Shown: positions 1-8,116, counted from the stretch's first letter. The stretch is 17,124 nt of DNA from Patescibacteria group bacterium UBA1875 (GCA_002338125.1 DDHN01000007.1:1-17124), one strand, 5' to 3'. Notes: generated by a model not told the origin, from the sequence alone. Numbers and translations: made by a program.

Positions 1-1
1 A

Positions 2-1144
2 AAGAAAAGAAAGATAAAGAAGAAGATGATAAAGAAGATGATAAAGACGACTATAGTAAGGATACATCTTTATGTCTTCGAGGCTAAAGAAAAATTCTTA
101 ATAGCTCCCCAAAAAGAAGAAGGTTTTGTGGAAGCAATATGGTTTAAATTTGAAGAGGCTAAAGAAAAGATTACCTTTGATTTGGATAATCTCTTAGCTG
201 CTCGACAAATTTTCTATGAGAAAAGAGCAGAGAAGAGGCTTAAAAAAAAAGATAATTTAAAATCCTTATCCATCTGTTTGCCCACGCACAACGGCGAACA
301 GACTATATCTCGAACTCTTAAGTCAATAAAGGGCTCAATAGATAATATAGATCAAGATATAAAAACAAATATCCTAATTTGTCTTGATCACTGTACGGAT
401 AGTACCGAAGAGGAATTGCGAAAATTCAAGAAGAATCTCAATATAAATATCGTCAAAAATGAAGGGCAAAAGGGAAAGGCCGAAGCTCTAAATCTCTTAT
501 TTGAAAGGTCGCCTAAAGATAGTGATGCTTTTGTTTTTATAGATGACGATGTCGAGCTCGATAAGAATTGTCTTAACCTAATGATCAAGGAGCTAAATAA
601 AGGTAGTAATCAATTTGTTTTTGCTGAATGGAAAAGAAAAGTATATATAAAAAGAAATGCTTATAGAAAATTTTGGTATAAGGTTTTTGGTGTTAAATTT
701 GATATTCAGATATACCGAAAGAAGAGCCAATTAATGAGGGGCGCTTGTATGATGTGCCAAAGAGAAGATTTTGTACGATTGCCTGGCCATATCATTAACG
801 ATGACCAGTTCTTTCAATATATATATTGGCCAAATACTAAAGAGGTGGCCGGAGCAGTAACATACTTTGATTCTGTTGATAATTGTAGAGATTATAGAAA
901 TAGATTCTTAAGAATTGGCCAGGGAATGAGGCAGCTAGATAATGAATTCGCAAAAGAGAGACTCGAAAAATGTAAAAGTGATTTGTTCTTAAGTGTAGAT
1001 AAGGATAAAATTAAAAGACTAGATTTCAAAACAAAGATATTATTTAAGATTTATAGAGTGATACGATATTTCGTGAAAATATGGGTTGATATAAAATTAA
1101 GAAATGGGAAAGATCATGGGTGGTACAGAACAAGAAAAAATTAA
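2..1144 (+). CDS. Family 2 glycosyltransferase with Nudix-like N-terminal remnant (5' end open at window edge)
   Basis: Residues are counted from the ATG at 26. Residues 80-300 form a GT-A glycosyltransferase domain: LSICLPTHNGE (81-91) is the nucleotide-sugar-binding start, GKAEALN (150-156) and FIDDDVELD (171-179) carry the metal-binding Asp cluster, and INDDQF (257-262) is the likely acceptor/catalytic segment. It should transfer a sugar from a nucleotide donor; acceptor and donor are not readable. No membrane segment is evident. Residues 8-65 resemble the end of a Nudix fold (LYVFEA strand, then a W-x5-EEA helix with FDLDNLLAA), suggesting a Nudix-glycosyltransferase fusion. The Nudix box itself would lie left of the window. 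The frame stays open to base 2 through a Lys-rich stretch, so ATG 26 may not be the start. The 3' end overlaps the next gene by about 40 nt, implying an operon. Confidence 0.8.
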   Translation, partial: KKRKIKKKMIKKMIKTTIVRIHLYVFEAKEKFLIAPQKEEGFVEAIWFKFEEAKEKITFDLDNLLAARQIFYEKRAEKRLKKKDNLKSLSICLPTHNGEQTISRTLKSIKGSIDNIDQDIKTNILICLDHCTDSTEEELRKFKKNLNINIVKNEGQKGKAEALNLLFERSPKDSDAFVFIDDDVELDKNCLNLMIKELNKGSNQFVFAEWKRKVYIKRNAYRKFWYKVFGVKFDIQIYRKKSQLMRGACMMCQREDFVRLPGHIINDDQFFQYIYWPNTKEVAGAVTYFDSVDNCRDYRNRFLRIGQGMRQLDNEFAKERLEKCKSDLFLSVDKDKIKRLDFKTKILFKIYRVIRYFVKIWVDIKLRNGKDHGWYRTRKN

Positions 1145-1865
1145 GAAAATTATATACGATAGCCTCACTGAGGGAGTAGGCGATCTTGATCTTATTATTC
1201 TGATCGGAAGTATTATTGCCGAAAATTTTGATGAACAAAGTGATATAGACCTTATTGTTTCTTGCCCTAGAGTCGATTTTAAAACAAAAGAAAAGCTCTC
1301 AAAGGCTATCTCGCAATTAGAAACAAAACTAAACCGAAAATTTGGGGTTAATTTAATAGATACTAATGAGATTTTAAGCCCTAAAAAACCGTTACGAACC
1401 CTGGATGGTAAAATATTTCAAGCCCTGGTTGAAATAAAAAACAACAAAAATATGATTCTCTTTGATAGAGAGAATCTCGTTGATAAATTATATAGCCCAT
1501 CTGGTGATGAAGTTAAAGAGCATAGTTTAAACAACATTATTTTCTTCAGAAACAGAAATAGAAAGCTTTCAACCCATCAATATTCAACTAAGGAAGGTAT
1601 TAATATAAGTTTTGAAAGAGAAAGAAAAGCTTTATTTATCGTTGCTAAGTTATATATACAACTTCTAACAGGCAAGGTTATTCAGAATAAAGATGAAATT
1701 ATCAAACAGATGCAGAAGTTTCTTCCCAAAAACTCTGAGGTAACACAAACGTTAATAGAAAATATTGAACATACTAAAAATGAGGGTGCCGATATCAAGA
1801 ATTCACTCACTAAAATTGACGATGCTATCGAGGAGCTTTCAAAGCATGCTAAAGAAAGACTATAA
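1104..1865 (+). CDS. MNT-type nucleotidyltransferase (Pol beta superfamily)
   Basis: This 253-residue soluble protein has the minimal nucleotidyltransferase signature: GS at 35-36 followed by SDIDLIV (46-52), giving the GS-x10-D-x-D metal and nucleotide site. The usual glycine after GS is replaced (GSIIAEN). The remaining residues are mostly helical and Lys/Glu-rich, as in MNT proteins with a helical C-terminal domain. Members adenylylate small molecules such as aminoglycosides, or proteins and RNA in MNT/HEPN toxin-antitoxin systems; the substrate cannot be read. No separate HEPN partner lies beside it, and its overlap with a glycosyltransferase upstream and a sugar phosphate cyclase downstream favours a small-molecule substrate (inference). 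ATG 1116 is an alternative start, with GGGAAAG 5' of it. Confidence 0.75.
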   Translation: MGKIMGGTEQEKIKKIIYDSLTEGVGDLDLIILIGSIIAENFDEQSDIDLIVSCPRVDFKTKEKLSKAISQLETKLNRKFGVNLIDTNEILSPKKPLRTLDGKIFQALVEIKNNKNMILFDRENLVDKLYSPSGDEVKEHSLNNIIFFRNRNRKLSTHQYSTKEGINISFERERKALFIVAKLYIQLLTGKVIQNKDEIIKQMQKFLPKNSEVTQTLIENIEHTKNEGADIKNSLTKIDDAIEELSKHAKERL

Positions 1866-2943
1866 ACTTATCAATGTAAGGGTTGGCCCTAAAAAACAAA
1901 AGATACTTATTGGGGATGGGTCTAGAAATATCATATTCGACTTCTTTAAAAAGAAAAACTATAGTGATTCAATTCTAATCGTTGACGCAAATTTTAAAAA
2001 AATACATAAAAATTTTTACGATAAGGTCATTAATGACATTAAGCCGGTTAGTATCATAGATGTTAAACCAATCGAGAAGAGCAAGAGTCTTGATAACTTA
2101 CAAGACATCGTTACAAAATGCTATGAAAGCAATCTAAAAAGATCGGGGTGCATAATAGCTTTGGGCGGAGGTATAGTTGGAGATATTTCCGGTGTTGTAG
2201 CTTCTCTCTACATGCGTGGAGTTGATTATGTCTTTATCCCAACCACTCTCATGTCTCAGGCAGATACCATAATCAGCAAAGTCGCAATTAGCTATAAATA
2301 CATAAAAAACATTCTCGGTAGCTTTTATTCACCTGTTTTGACTATATGTGACCCATATTTTTTAATGACGCTTGATAAGAAAGAAATATCAATGGGCTTA
2401 AGCGAAGTAATCAAGTCTGCTCTAATAGATTCGAATAATTTTGTTACATATTTAGATAATAATATAAAAAATAATCTAAATGGATGGAAATCATATCCAT
2501 GGGAAGAAATCATTTACAGATCTCTTAGGATAAAATCAAAACTAGTATCAAAAGACCCATTCGATACTAACGGCAAACACAAAGGGCTAAGTTACGGTCA
2601 TACATACGCAAATGTTTATGAAGGCTCCTCAAAATTTAACCTTAGGCATGGAGAGGCAGTAGCGCTCGGCATGATATCAGCAGGATATGTAAGCTCTAAA
2701 ATAGGTATATTATGTGATAGCGAATTACAGAAACAAAACAGGCTAATAGAAAAGTCTATGCTCCCCCGCAAGGCACCTTCTAAAGTTGATCCCAATGCAG
2801 CCATTAGTATTCTTAATAAAGATAAATTATCAGTAGATAATAGTATTTCACTAGTACTATTAAAAGGAATTGGTAATTTTGTGGTTAAGAATAAAATTGA
2901 TCCTAATTTAGTAAAAGATAGTATAAAGGTTATAAATCCTTAA
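1846..2943 (+). CDS. 3-dehydroquinate synthase-like sugar phosphate cyclase
   Basis: The product (365 aa) has the dehydroquinate synthase fold. ALGGGIVGD (105-113) binds NAD, PTTLMSQAD (132-140) and K145...IKN (153-155) line the phosphate/substrate pocket, and E187, H252 (GHT) and H268 (RHGEAVALG) match the zinc ligands. AroB turns DAHP into 3-dehydroquinate; relatives make 2-deoxy-scyllo-inosose or valiolones. Several AroB positions differ: the Asn-His after the first Lys motif is Ser-Tyr (149-150), the Gly-Gly before that Lys is Ile-Ser, and the second His of GHTxGHAIE is Asn256. A non-shikimate cyclase is therefore plausible, but a divergent AroB is not excluded. ATG 1846 is chosen over upstream ATG 1765 because AGGAG lies at 1831-1835. 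The gene overlaps the nucleotidyltransferase by 20 nt, and its end overlaps the convergent gene by 14 nt. Confidence 0.8.
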   Translation: MLKKDYKLINVRVGPKKQKILIGDGSRNIIFDFFKKKNYSDSILIVDANFKKIHKNFYDKVINDIKPVSIIDVKPIEKSKSLDNLQDIVTKCYESNLKRSGCIIALGGGIVGDISGVVASLYMRGVDYVFIPTTLMSQADTIISKVAISYKYIKNILGSFYSPVLTICDPYFLMTLDKKEISMGLSEVIKSALIDSNNFVTYLDNNIKNNLNGWKSYPWEEIIYRSLRIKSKLVSKDPFDTNGKHKGLSYGHTYANVYEGSSKFNLRHGEAVALGMISAGYVSSKIGILCDSELQKQNRLIEKSMLPRKAPSKVDPNAAISILNKDKLSVDNSISLVLLKGIGNFVVKNKIDPNLVKDSIKVINP

Positions 2944-3856
2944 CCAAATCATAAATATTTAAGGGGTCCTTAACGATTAACTTGTAGCATTTTATTGATT
3001 TTGAGGCATTCTCAATCAAATCTTTCATATCCAACATTCTTATTATTCGATCCCTCTCTGCAATATCAAATTCTTTGAAGTTACTACTGTCTACTCTGTC
3101 AATAAAACTCATTCGATCTAAATTTGGGTTTAGCAGTTTGGCAGTATGCGCAGTAAAACAATACGACAGGGCCTCAACTTTTTCCGCATCAATCAGTTCG
3201 ATTATTTTGTTAGTATCACCGAAGTAAACAAAGCAAAAAATTGGTGTTTTGATTTCACCAATAATTTTCATTTTCTCTAGATTAAATTTGAAATAACCAG
3301 CATCTACCTCTGCGAGATTACTGCTATGTATTTCAGAAAGTAGCTTCCCTTTTTCTAGTGTTTCTTTAACTTCAGACCTGATATGTATTGGTATTTTACC
3401 AATACCGAAGGATTTGCCTGTTGTAACGTCATAGAACGGGAATTCATCTACTACATATTCTCCGGAATTTAAGCCAAGAACAAGGGATGATAAGGTTTTG
3501 CCTACGCTGGCGCCATCGTCTCCGAACAATATTCCATTACCATCAATTGAAGCAACTGAACCGTGGGCCAATAGTATGCCCTTTTTAATGGAATGTAGCG
3601 ATATGAACCTCGTTATAGCTTGTACCAAACCTATATACACATATGGGTCGCTTAAATCATCAAGTTTTGGCCCTGTTATAGTTAATTCTTTTAGATCTTC
3701 CGAAAGAATTATATTGTTCTCTTTTCCCCTTTTTATAGATATTTTAAAATCATAGGACTTTGACTTTGAATTAGTACCGAACTCTTTAATGAATTTATCA
3801 ACTTGGTCGAATTCGTTATCAATTAAATAGTTGCCTCTAAATATTGTTAAGTTCAT
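2930..3856 (-). CDS. HPr kinase-like P-loop protein
   Basis: Counting from ATG 3856 (308 aa), the central block matches the HprK C-terminal kinase fold: AHGS (97-100), a strand GNGILFGDDGASVGKT (106-121) holding the Walker A, and VVDEF (135-139) in place of the usual acidic pair after the P-loop. The N-terminal 90 residues are not recognised. HprK-like stand-alone kinases phosphorylate proteins or free serine-like substrates; the target here is unknown. No HPr gene is seen. GTG 3892 gives 12 more residues, but neither start has a good Shine-Dalgarno. The gene is 45 nt after the zinc-ribbon gene on the same strand, yet converges on the cyclase with overlapping stops, so it could belong to either cluster. 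Only the P-loop is firm. Confidence 0.6.
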   Translation of the reverse strand: MNLTIFRGNYLIDNEFDQVDKFIKEFGTNSKSKSYDFKISIKRGKENNIILSEDLKELTITGPKLDDLSDPYVYIGLVQAITRFISLHSIKKGILLAHGSVASIDGNGILFGDDGASVGKTLSSLVLGLNSGEYVVDEFPFYDVTTGKSFGIGKIPIHIRSEVKETLEKGKLLSEIHSSNLAEVDAGYFKFNLEKMKIIGEIKTPIFCFVYFGDTNKIIELIDAEKVEALSYCFTAHTAKLLNPNLDRMSFIDRVDSSNFKEFDIAERDRIIRMLDMKDLIENASKSIKCYKLIVKDPLNIYDLVKDL

Positions 3857-3901
3857 AATTGAAATGTTAGCATATCCTTTACAATAAAGCACAAAAAGCA
3901 G

Positions 3902-4981
3902 TCAATACTGTTTTTCTTTTAATTCCTTATATATCACTTCCTTATCATCAGCACCTCTTAATCTACCTGTGAGTAATCCTAGTTTATAACTCACGCCTTC
4001 ACTCATTAACTTCCAATTAGTATCTTCAAGTATTTTATTTAGTGCTTTCTTTAAATCACTGCGACTGCTACCTTCATCACGACCAGATTTTGCGTCTTGG
4101 ATAGTAAAAGTAATTATTAAATCTCTGGTAATCTCTGTGTTACTGATAACGAGCTCTTTAAAATCTGATTTTGATAGCTCCTTTGCCAATAGATCGGATA
4201 GCTCTGGTAGAGTGAGCTTCTTAGTCTGCTCAGCTTTCTCATAAATCTCTTTATGATCTTCTTTATCTTTCCATTCATCAACCATTTCTTTCATTTGAGG
4301 ATAGTCTACTGTTTTCCATTTACGATATTCTTCACCTTCTTTTTCTGAAAGGCAGAATTCCTTTTTATCCCTCTCAAAATTAGGATCAACAGGCTCTTTC
4401 TTAGGCTTTTCATTAAAATCGAGCGTGTATTCATCGTTATGCCCACAGTGAGGGCAAGAATATTTGGTAACTATCTTATCTTTAGACTTTATATTTTCCT
4501 TATCCCATTCCTTTTGACACTTAGGGCAGAAGTCATTCTTGAAAACATATGGTTCACCATCGCTATAAAAGGCTTTCTTCGTATTACAGGGTTCACAACG
4601 ATACATATATACCATTCTCATTACTTTATTATCAAAGCTTGAATCAAGTTCGCTGACCATTAAATTCATTTTCTTATTACATTTAGGACAATAAGCGGTA
4701 GGGGCTGGATTATCTTTAACGAATTTATCTCGGGCCTCATCTTCAGCAATCATTTTGGTTATAAAGTCTTCACGACCGAGATATCTTTCTCCTTTTGTAA
4801 AAAATAGTGGGAGATGGAAAAGATAACCAATCACTTTGGCTTTTTCTTTTGGGTCTTTATCTAAACTCTTTGGAAATTTAGTTTTCTTTAGTTGAGCTAC
4901 TAATCTACGACACTCTTCTACGGTATGCTGGTCATAAAGGTCTTCGTAATAAGACTTGTCTCGTAGATATTTATAACTCAT
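3902..4981 (-). CDS. Double zinc-ribbon protein of unknown function
   Basis: I do not recognise this 359-aa family. It carries two tandem zinc ribbons: C98-x2-C101 with C129-x2-C132, then C152-x2-C155 with C176-x2-C179. The N-terminal 90 residues and the C-terminal 150 residues are charged and mainly helical; the C-terminus includes a strand-like LIITFTI (around 290). No catalytic motif, signal peptide or membrane segment is visible. The start lies only 4 nt after the stop of the PD-(D/E)XK gene and has no Shine-Dalgarno of its own, suggesting translational coupling and a joint function. Zinc ribbons often bind nucleic acid, so a DNA- or RNA-recognition partner for the nuclease is a reasonable guess, not a demonstrated role. 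Confidence 0.6.
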   Translation of the reverse strand: MSYKYLRDKSYYEDLYDQHTVEECRRLVAQLKKTKFPKSLDKDPKEKAKVIGYLFHLPLFFTKGERYLGREDFITKMIAEDEARDKFVKDNPAPTAYCPKCNKKMNLMVSELDSSFDNKVMRMVYMYRCEPCNTKKAFYSDGEPYVFKNDFCPKCQKEWDKENIKSKDKIVTKYSCPHCGHNDEYTLDFNEKPKKEPVDPNFERDKKEFCLSEKEGEEYRKWKTVDYPQMKEMVDEWKDKEDHKEIYEKAEQTKKLTLPELSDLLAKELSKSDFKELVISNTEITRDLIITFTIQDAKSGRDEGSSRSDLKKALNKILEDTNWKLMSEGVSYKLGLLTGRLRGADDKEVIYKELKEKQY

Positions 4982-4985
4982 AGGA

Positions 4986-6416
4986 CTACAATTTACTTGC
5001 AGATGGCTTAACTGTAGCGGCTATAATTACCACCTCTTTATCTGAGTTACTTTTCGATATTTTCAATAAATCATTAATTAGTTTTTCATGCTCAGTTGAG
5101 GTTTTTATCACAACATAGAAACATTTTGGAGAGCCCTCACTACTTTGATAAGCTTCGATTTGCTTATTGTACCCATTTATTAATTTAGAATTCTTCGAGT
5201 ATTTTATCTCTACGAGTACACGAGTTGAATATCCATTACTAAACTTAAAATCAACCGGGCCCCGGCCAGAATTACATTCTGGGCTAACATCAAGATTATT
5301 TACCTTGCAACAAGTATCGGCTACTGCAAAAAAAATTTTCTGCGCTATGCTTTCATTTCTATACCGATACTTACCATCTTTTCCTTTATAGCACAGAGGT
5401 TCACTCAAGCCATTATCCTCAATCAACTTTTTATATTGCGCTATGATTTGCCTCACTAAGTTCGTCGTCTCAGAAAGCGTTGGAGTGTTGGGTAACGTTA
5501 GGGTTTTTGGATTTTGCAATATTAGTTGCTCGGTAACAAGATACCACGAATCTTCACCAAGTATATCAACGCTGAAATTATATGACTTCTTCCCTGCTCC
5601 ACTTCTTTTGTATGCGTTAATAACTTCATCTAAATACTTTTTATCAGATAAAAGCATTTTCCGAACCTTACTTTTGAATTCTTTAATACTTTTTCTGTTA
5701 ATAGTCTCGTTCCAATCTTGACCGATGAGTGCATTAACTTTTCGCCTTAAATCTTCATTGAAATTAACAACATTCCAAATATCATCCCACTCAAGAGCAA
5801 TCGGCAAATCACGTAATACATCTTTTGGAAAAATTAAAATTGGATATTTCTTGTCAGGGTATTTTGGAAGAGTATATTCTTTATCATTAAATTTAAACTT
5901 TCCTAGATTAGAAGCATTGATTGTCTTGCAGATCCTTTCCGTATATTCATAAAGCTCTTCCTTGATAATATGAATCGCTAAATCGCTAATCCTATCTGGG
6001 CCAAATCCTTCTTCGAAAAGACCCATGATCTCAAATATCTCAGGTTCTTTAACGCCTAAAGCCACAACTTCGCTGGCAGACTCCAACAATTTTTCGGCGA
6101 GTTTTGGGCCAATGGCGCTACCATCATCTTTTTCTCCGTAGCCCATCGAGACACCACGAGTTTCTTTTACAGTAAGAAGCTTTAAAGCTTCTTTTTGGGT
6201 CCTTGTAGACTGCTCAACGCTAAGAAGTAAAAGTACTTTTTCAAAGTATTTCCTCAAGTTTTGACGAGCTTTATTAAATTCAGGCTCTTGCGATTTTTCA
6301 AGTAAGTACGGGTCTAGGAATAATTTCGAATCCACCCCAATTACACTATTAAATACACCTAGCCTTTCTAGATCGTCAGCCTTCACACCCAAATATTCGT
6401 TTAACATCGTTGCCAT
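4986..6416 (-). CDS. PD-(D/E)XK nuclease-like protein, probable defence gene
   Basis: The 476-aa product has a C-terminal PD-(D/E)XK core: GRGPVDFKF (384-392) gives Asp389, LVEIKYS (401-407) gives Glu403 and Lys405, then a helix with QIEAYQ (419-424). An upstream helix containing E355 (RNESIAQ) may complete the active site. The first 330 residues are an unknown helical domain containing GPDRISDL (139-146). It probably cuts DNA or RNA; specificity is unknown. ATG 6416 is preferred over the ORF's first ATG at 6446 because AGGAG ends 5 nt upstream. It lies just downstream of a type II restriction-modification pair and is coupled to a zinc-ribbon gene. Its leader contains a GC-rich hairpin and a GTATAC motif. 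It could be a second restriction-like effector or a two-gene defence system. Confidence 0.65.
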   Translation of the reverse strand: MATMLNEYLGVKADDLERLGVFNSVIGVDSKLFLDPYLLEKSQEPEFNKARQNLRKYFEKVLLLLSVEQSTRTQKEALKLLTVKETRGVSMGYGEKDDGSAIGPKLAEKLLESASEVVALGVKEPEIFEIMGLFEEGFGPDRISDLAIHIIKEELYEYTERICKTINASNLGKFKFNDKEYTLPKYPDKKYPILIFPKDVLRDLPIALEWDDIWNVVNFNEDLRRKVNALIGQDWNETINRKSIKEFKSKVRKMLLSDKKYLDEVINAYKRSGAGKKSYNFSVDILGEDSWYLVTEQLILQNPKTLTLPNTPTLSETTNLVRQIIAQYKKLIEDNGLSEPLCYKGKDGKYRYRNESIAQKIFFAVADTCCKVNNLDVSPECNSGRGPVDFKFSNGYSTRVLVEIKYSKNSKLINGYNKQIEAYQSSEGSPKCFYVVIKTSTEHEKLINDLLKISKSNSDKEVVIIAATVKPSASKL

Positions 6417-6440
6417 AAAAACTCCTGTGTATACAACAAA

Positions 6441-6458
6441 GGCCACCCCTCGGTGACC
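6441..6458 (-). terminator. GC-rich leader hairpin before the nuclease gene (weak terminator or attenuator)
   Basis: Read on the minus strand this is GGTCACC-GAGG-GGTGGCC, a 7-bp stem with one G-U pair, followed by TTTGTT. It lies downstream of the endonuclease gene and about 13 nt after a TATAAT box (6471-6476) that may drive the nuclease gene. It could therefore end the restriction-modification transcript or act as a leader structure. The T-run is broken, so termination would be weak. Confidence 0.4.
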
Positions 6459-6470
6459 CCCTACATAATA

Positions 6471-6505
6471 ATTATAGTCTCTTTGTATCTAGAAAAAAAG
6501 TATAC
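6471..6505 (-). promoter_or_regulatory. Possible promoter of the nuclease/zinc-ribbon operon
   Basis: On the minus strand TATAAT (6476-6471) is preceded by a 17-nt spacer and only a poly-T stretch (6499-6494) in the -35 position, so the -35 box is poor. The palindrome GTATAC (6500-6505) abuts the -35 position and is a candidate regulator site. The same 13-base context occurs upstream of the methyltransferase gene. Confidence 0.35.
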
Positions 6506-6508
6506 AAA

Positions 6509-7303
6509 TTAAATGATTGTTGTTGCTTTCTCATAAAGCATAGGGAGGCAATTTTGCTTCATTCGGAACTTAGTCCCATGATTGTGGCCAGTTCTTGCAT
6601 CAAAATCTACCAAGATTTTCCCTTCTTCTAAAGCTTTTAAAAAACCATCAAAACTAAACTTCTGTAGCATCATCACACTTGAATAATGATAAAACTCTTT
6701 ACCTTTTTCTTTCTTAACATTGGCTTGAACGTAAAATGTATTTAACAATTTTGTTCCGGCTTTATGCTCAAGATCATCAAACCCCCAATATGGTTGGGGG
6801 TCTAATTCTCCTAACCCTATTCTACTATTAACAGACTGTAGCCATTCACTATGCCTAGGATCAACAGAACTTGAGTCGAATGAGATGAGAATTTTTTTAT
6901 CTTTCCTATCGATAACCACTTTGAAGCCACGATCACTCCTCGTCCCACCGTGGATAGTCTGACGAAAACTCATTTCGTTTTCGGAATATTTTTTACCAGC
7001 CTCTTGGTGGCTCCAACCATATTTTGGCAAAAGAACTTGTGGGACAAAGCGTATAGCTCTTGGTGAGGGTTCAATATGAAAAAGGGTACATAAAGCCGTG
7101 GAATTAAGCCTTTGAGATTTAAGCTCCCACTCAGCTGCATTTGGTATTGGTAAATTGTTTTCCTCTATGCCAAGCAGGTCTTCAAGAGTGTTACCTATTC
7201 CGCCATGGTTCCCATGACGTCCATTTGGGACCCACCCCATCTCTTCGATTTCTTCCAGACGCTCAATCAAAGAGTCCTTTGTGTAAGTTTTGACTTTTTG
7301 CAT
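6509..7303 (-). CDS. MvaI/BcnI-family type II restriction endonuclease
   Basis: The 264-aa product matches the MvaI/BcnI family, monomeric enzymes related to MutH. GIGNTLEDLLGI (35-46) and AAEWELKSQR (56-65) hold the catalytic acidic/Lys core (E60-x-K62), and DARTGHNHGTKFR (235-247) is the conserved His-rich loop. Characterised members cut CCNGG-type sites (MvaI CCWGG, BcnI CCSGG); the exact site here cannot be read from sequence. The length fits the family. It follows the methyltransferase gene by 4 nt with no Shine-Dalgarno, so translation is probably coupled, letting modification precede restriction. The first part, GWVPNGRHGNHGGIGNT, is intact, and nothing suggests inactivation. Confidence 0.85.
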   Translation of the reverse strand: MQKVKTYTKDSLIERLEEIEEMGWVPNGRHGNHGGIGNTLEDLLGIEENNLPIPNAAEWELKSQRLNSTALCTLFHIEPSPRAIRFVPQVLLPKYGWSHQEAGKKYSENEMSFRQTIHGGTRSDRGFKVVIDRKDKKILISFDSSSVDPRHSEWLQSVNSRIGLGELDPQPYWGFDDLEHKAGTKLLNTFYVQANVKKEKGKEFYHYSSVMMLQKFSFDGFLKALEEGKILVDFDARTGHNHGTKFRMKQNCLPMLYEKATTII

Positions 7304-7307
7304 AAAT

Positions 7308-8057
7308 TTAATTTATTAATTTATCTTGGGGTTTGTGACCTTTAATTCTTTTTTCCGCCATTTCACAATATTCAGGTGATAACTCAATCCCAATATAATC
7401 ACACTTGTTATTAATAGCAGAAACAGCTGTTGTCCCCGAACCCATAAATGGGTCCAATACTATTTTAGCATCTGTAGATGAAATAATCCGGTCAATTAAT
7501 GCGACGGGAAATGGAGCAGGATGACCATTCTTCATTTCTTGTGGTAGTTCCCAAACGTCTCCTAAAGCATTCGATTTTTTCTTTAATTTGAACTTTGGTT
7601 TAGCAATCAAATAAATAACTTCATATGTGGGAAGAAAATAGCCAGGGTTAAAGTTAAATCCACCCGCCCTTTTCCATATAATAATTTGCCTGACCGGAAA
7701 CCCATCTACGATATCTTGCCTGTCTTGAAGTAGACCATTCTGTACTCTCCATTTGTGATTGTAGAAAATAGCACCATTCTCAGGAATGATACGTAGCATT
7801 TGCTTAAGACAAGCTCTTTGCCACTTAACATATTCGTCATGTGGCATACAGTCGCTATGATGAGAATACCCTTTTTGCAAAGCTGCATTAGACCATTTGC
7901 CACCCCTGCCATCTTTCATGCCATTGCCAGAAGAGTTCTTCAGGTTATAGGGGGGAGATGTAATAACCAAATCCACCGAACCGTCAGGGATCTTTTTCAT
8001 TACGTCAATTGCATCGCCGCAAATTATTTTATTTGTAAAATCTTCAGGAAATTTCAA
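7308..8057 (-). CDS. Type II DNA methyltransferase (SPPY type, probably N4-cytosine)
   Basis: The 249-aa product has motif IV TSPPYNL (33-39) before motif I DPFMGSGTT (202-210), the order of beta-class amino-methyltransferases. SPPY is typical of N4-cytosine enzymes, which fits an MvaI/BcnI-type partner; N6-adenine activity cannot be excluded. IELSPEYCEMAEKRI (224-238) closes the AdoMet site. It should methylate the cognate site and protect the host from the endonuclease 4 nt downstream. The start is TTG at 8057, supported by GAGGTGG (8070-8064) at 6 nt spacing; no ATG fits. TTG would keep expression low. Its promoter shares a divergent, repeat-bearing region with the gene at 8182. Confidence 0.88.
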   Translation of the reverse strand: MKFPEDFTNKIICGDAIDVMKKIPDGSVDLVITSPPYNLKNSSGNGMKDGRGGKWSNAALQKGYSHHSDCMPHDEYVKWQRACLKQMLRIIPENGAIFYNHKWRVQNGLLQDRQDIVDGFPVRQIIIWKRAGGFNFNPGYFLPTYEVIYLIAKPKFKLKKKSNALGDVWELPQEMKNGHPAPFPVALIDRIISSTDAKIVLDPFMGSGTTAVSAINNKCDYIGIELSPEYCEMAEKRIKGHKPQDKLIN

Positions 8058-8086
8058 TTTCTGCCACCTCTTTTATTCAAGTTTAG

Positions 8087-8116
8087 CTTATACCTCGCCT
8101 AAATAAAAGTATACAA
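8087..8116 (-). promoter_or_regulatory. Likely promoter of the restriction-modification operon
   Basis: On the minus strand TTGTAT (8116-8111), an 18-nt spacer and TATAAG (8092-8087) form a reasonable sigma70-type promoter, giving a leader of about 23 nt with a strong ribosome site. The -35 box overlaps the GTATAC palindrome at 8109-8114. Confidence 0.5.

Noticed and set aside
1..60. Purine-rich tandem AAAGAAGATGAT as a tandem repeat or CRISPR-like unit
   Set aside because: Only two short copies in a Lys/Asp-rich coding stretch; no spacers and no repeat spacing.
6509..8057. Naming the exact recognition site (CCWGG or CCSGG)
   Set aside because: Family members differ in the central base and specificity residues cannot be read reliably; both site types occur in the window, so avoidance gives no clear answer.
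7800..8102. Plus-strand frame opposite the methyltransferase start as a small controller gene
   Set aside because: It is antisense to conserved methyltransferase motifs and shows no HTH-like pattern.
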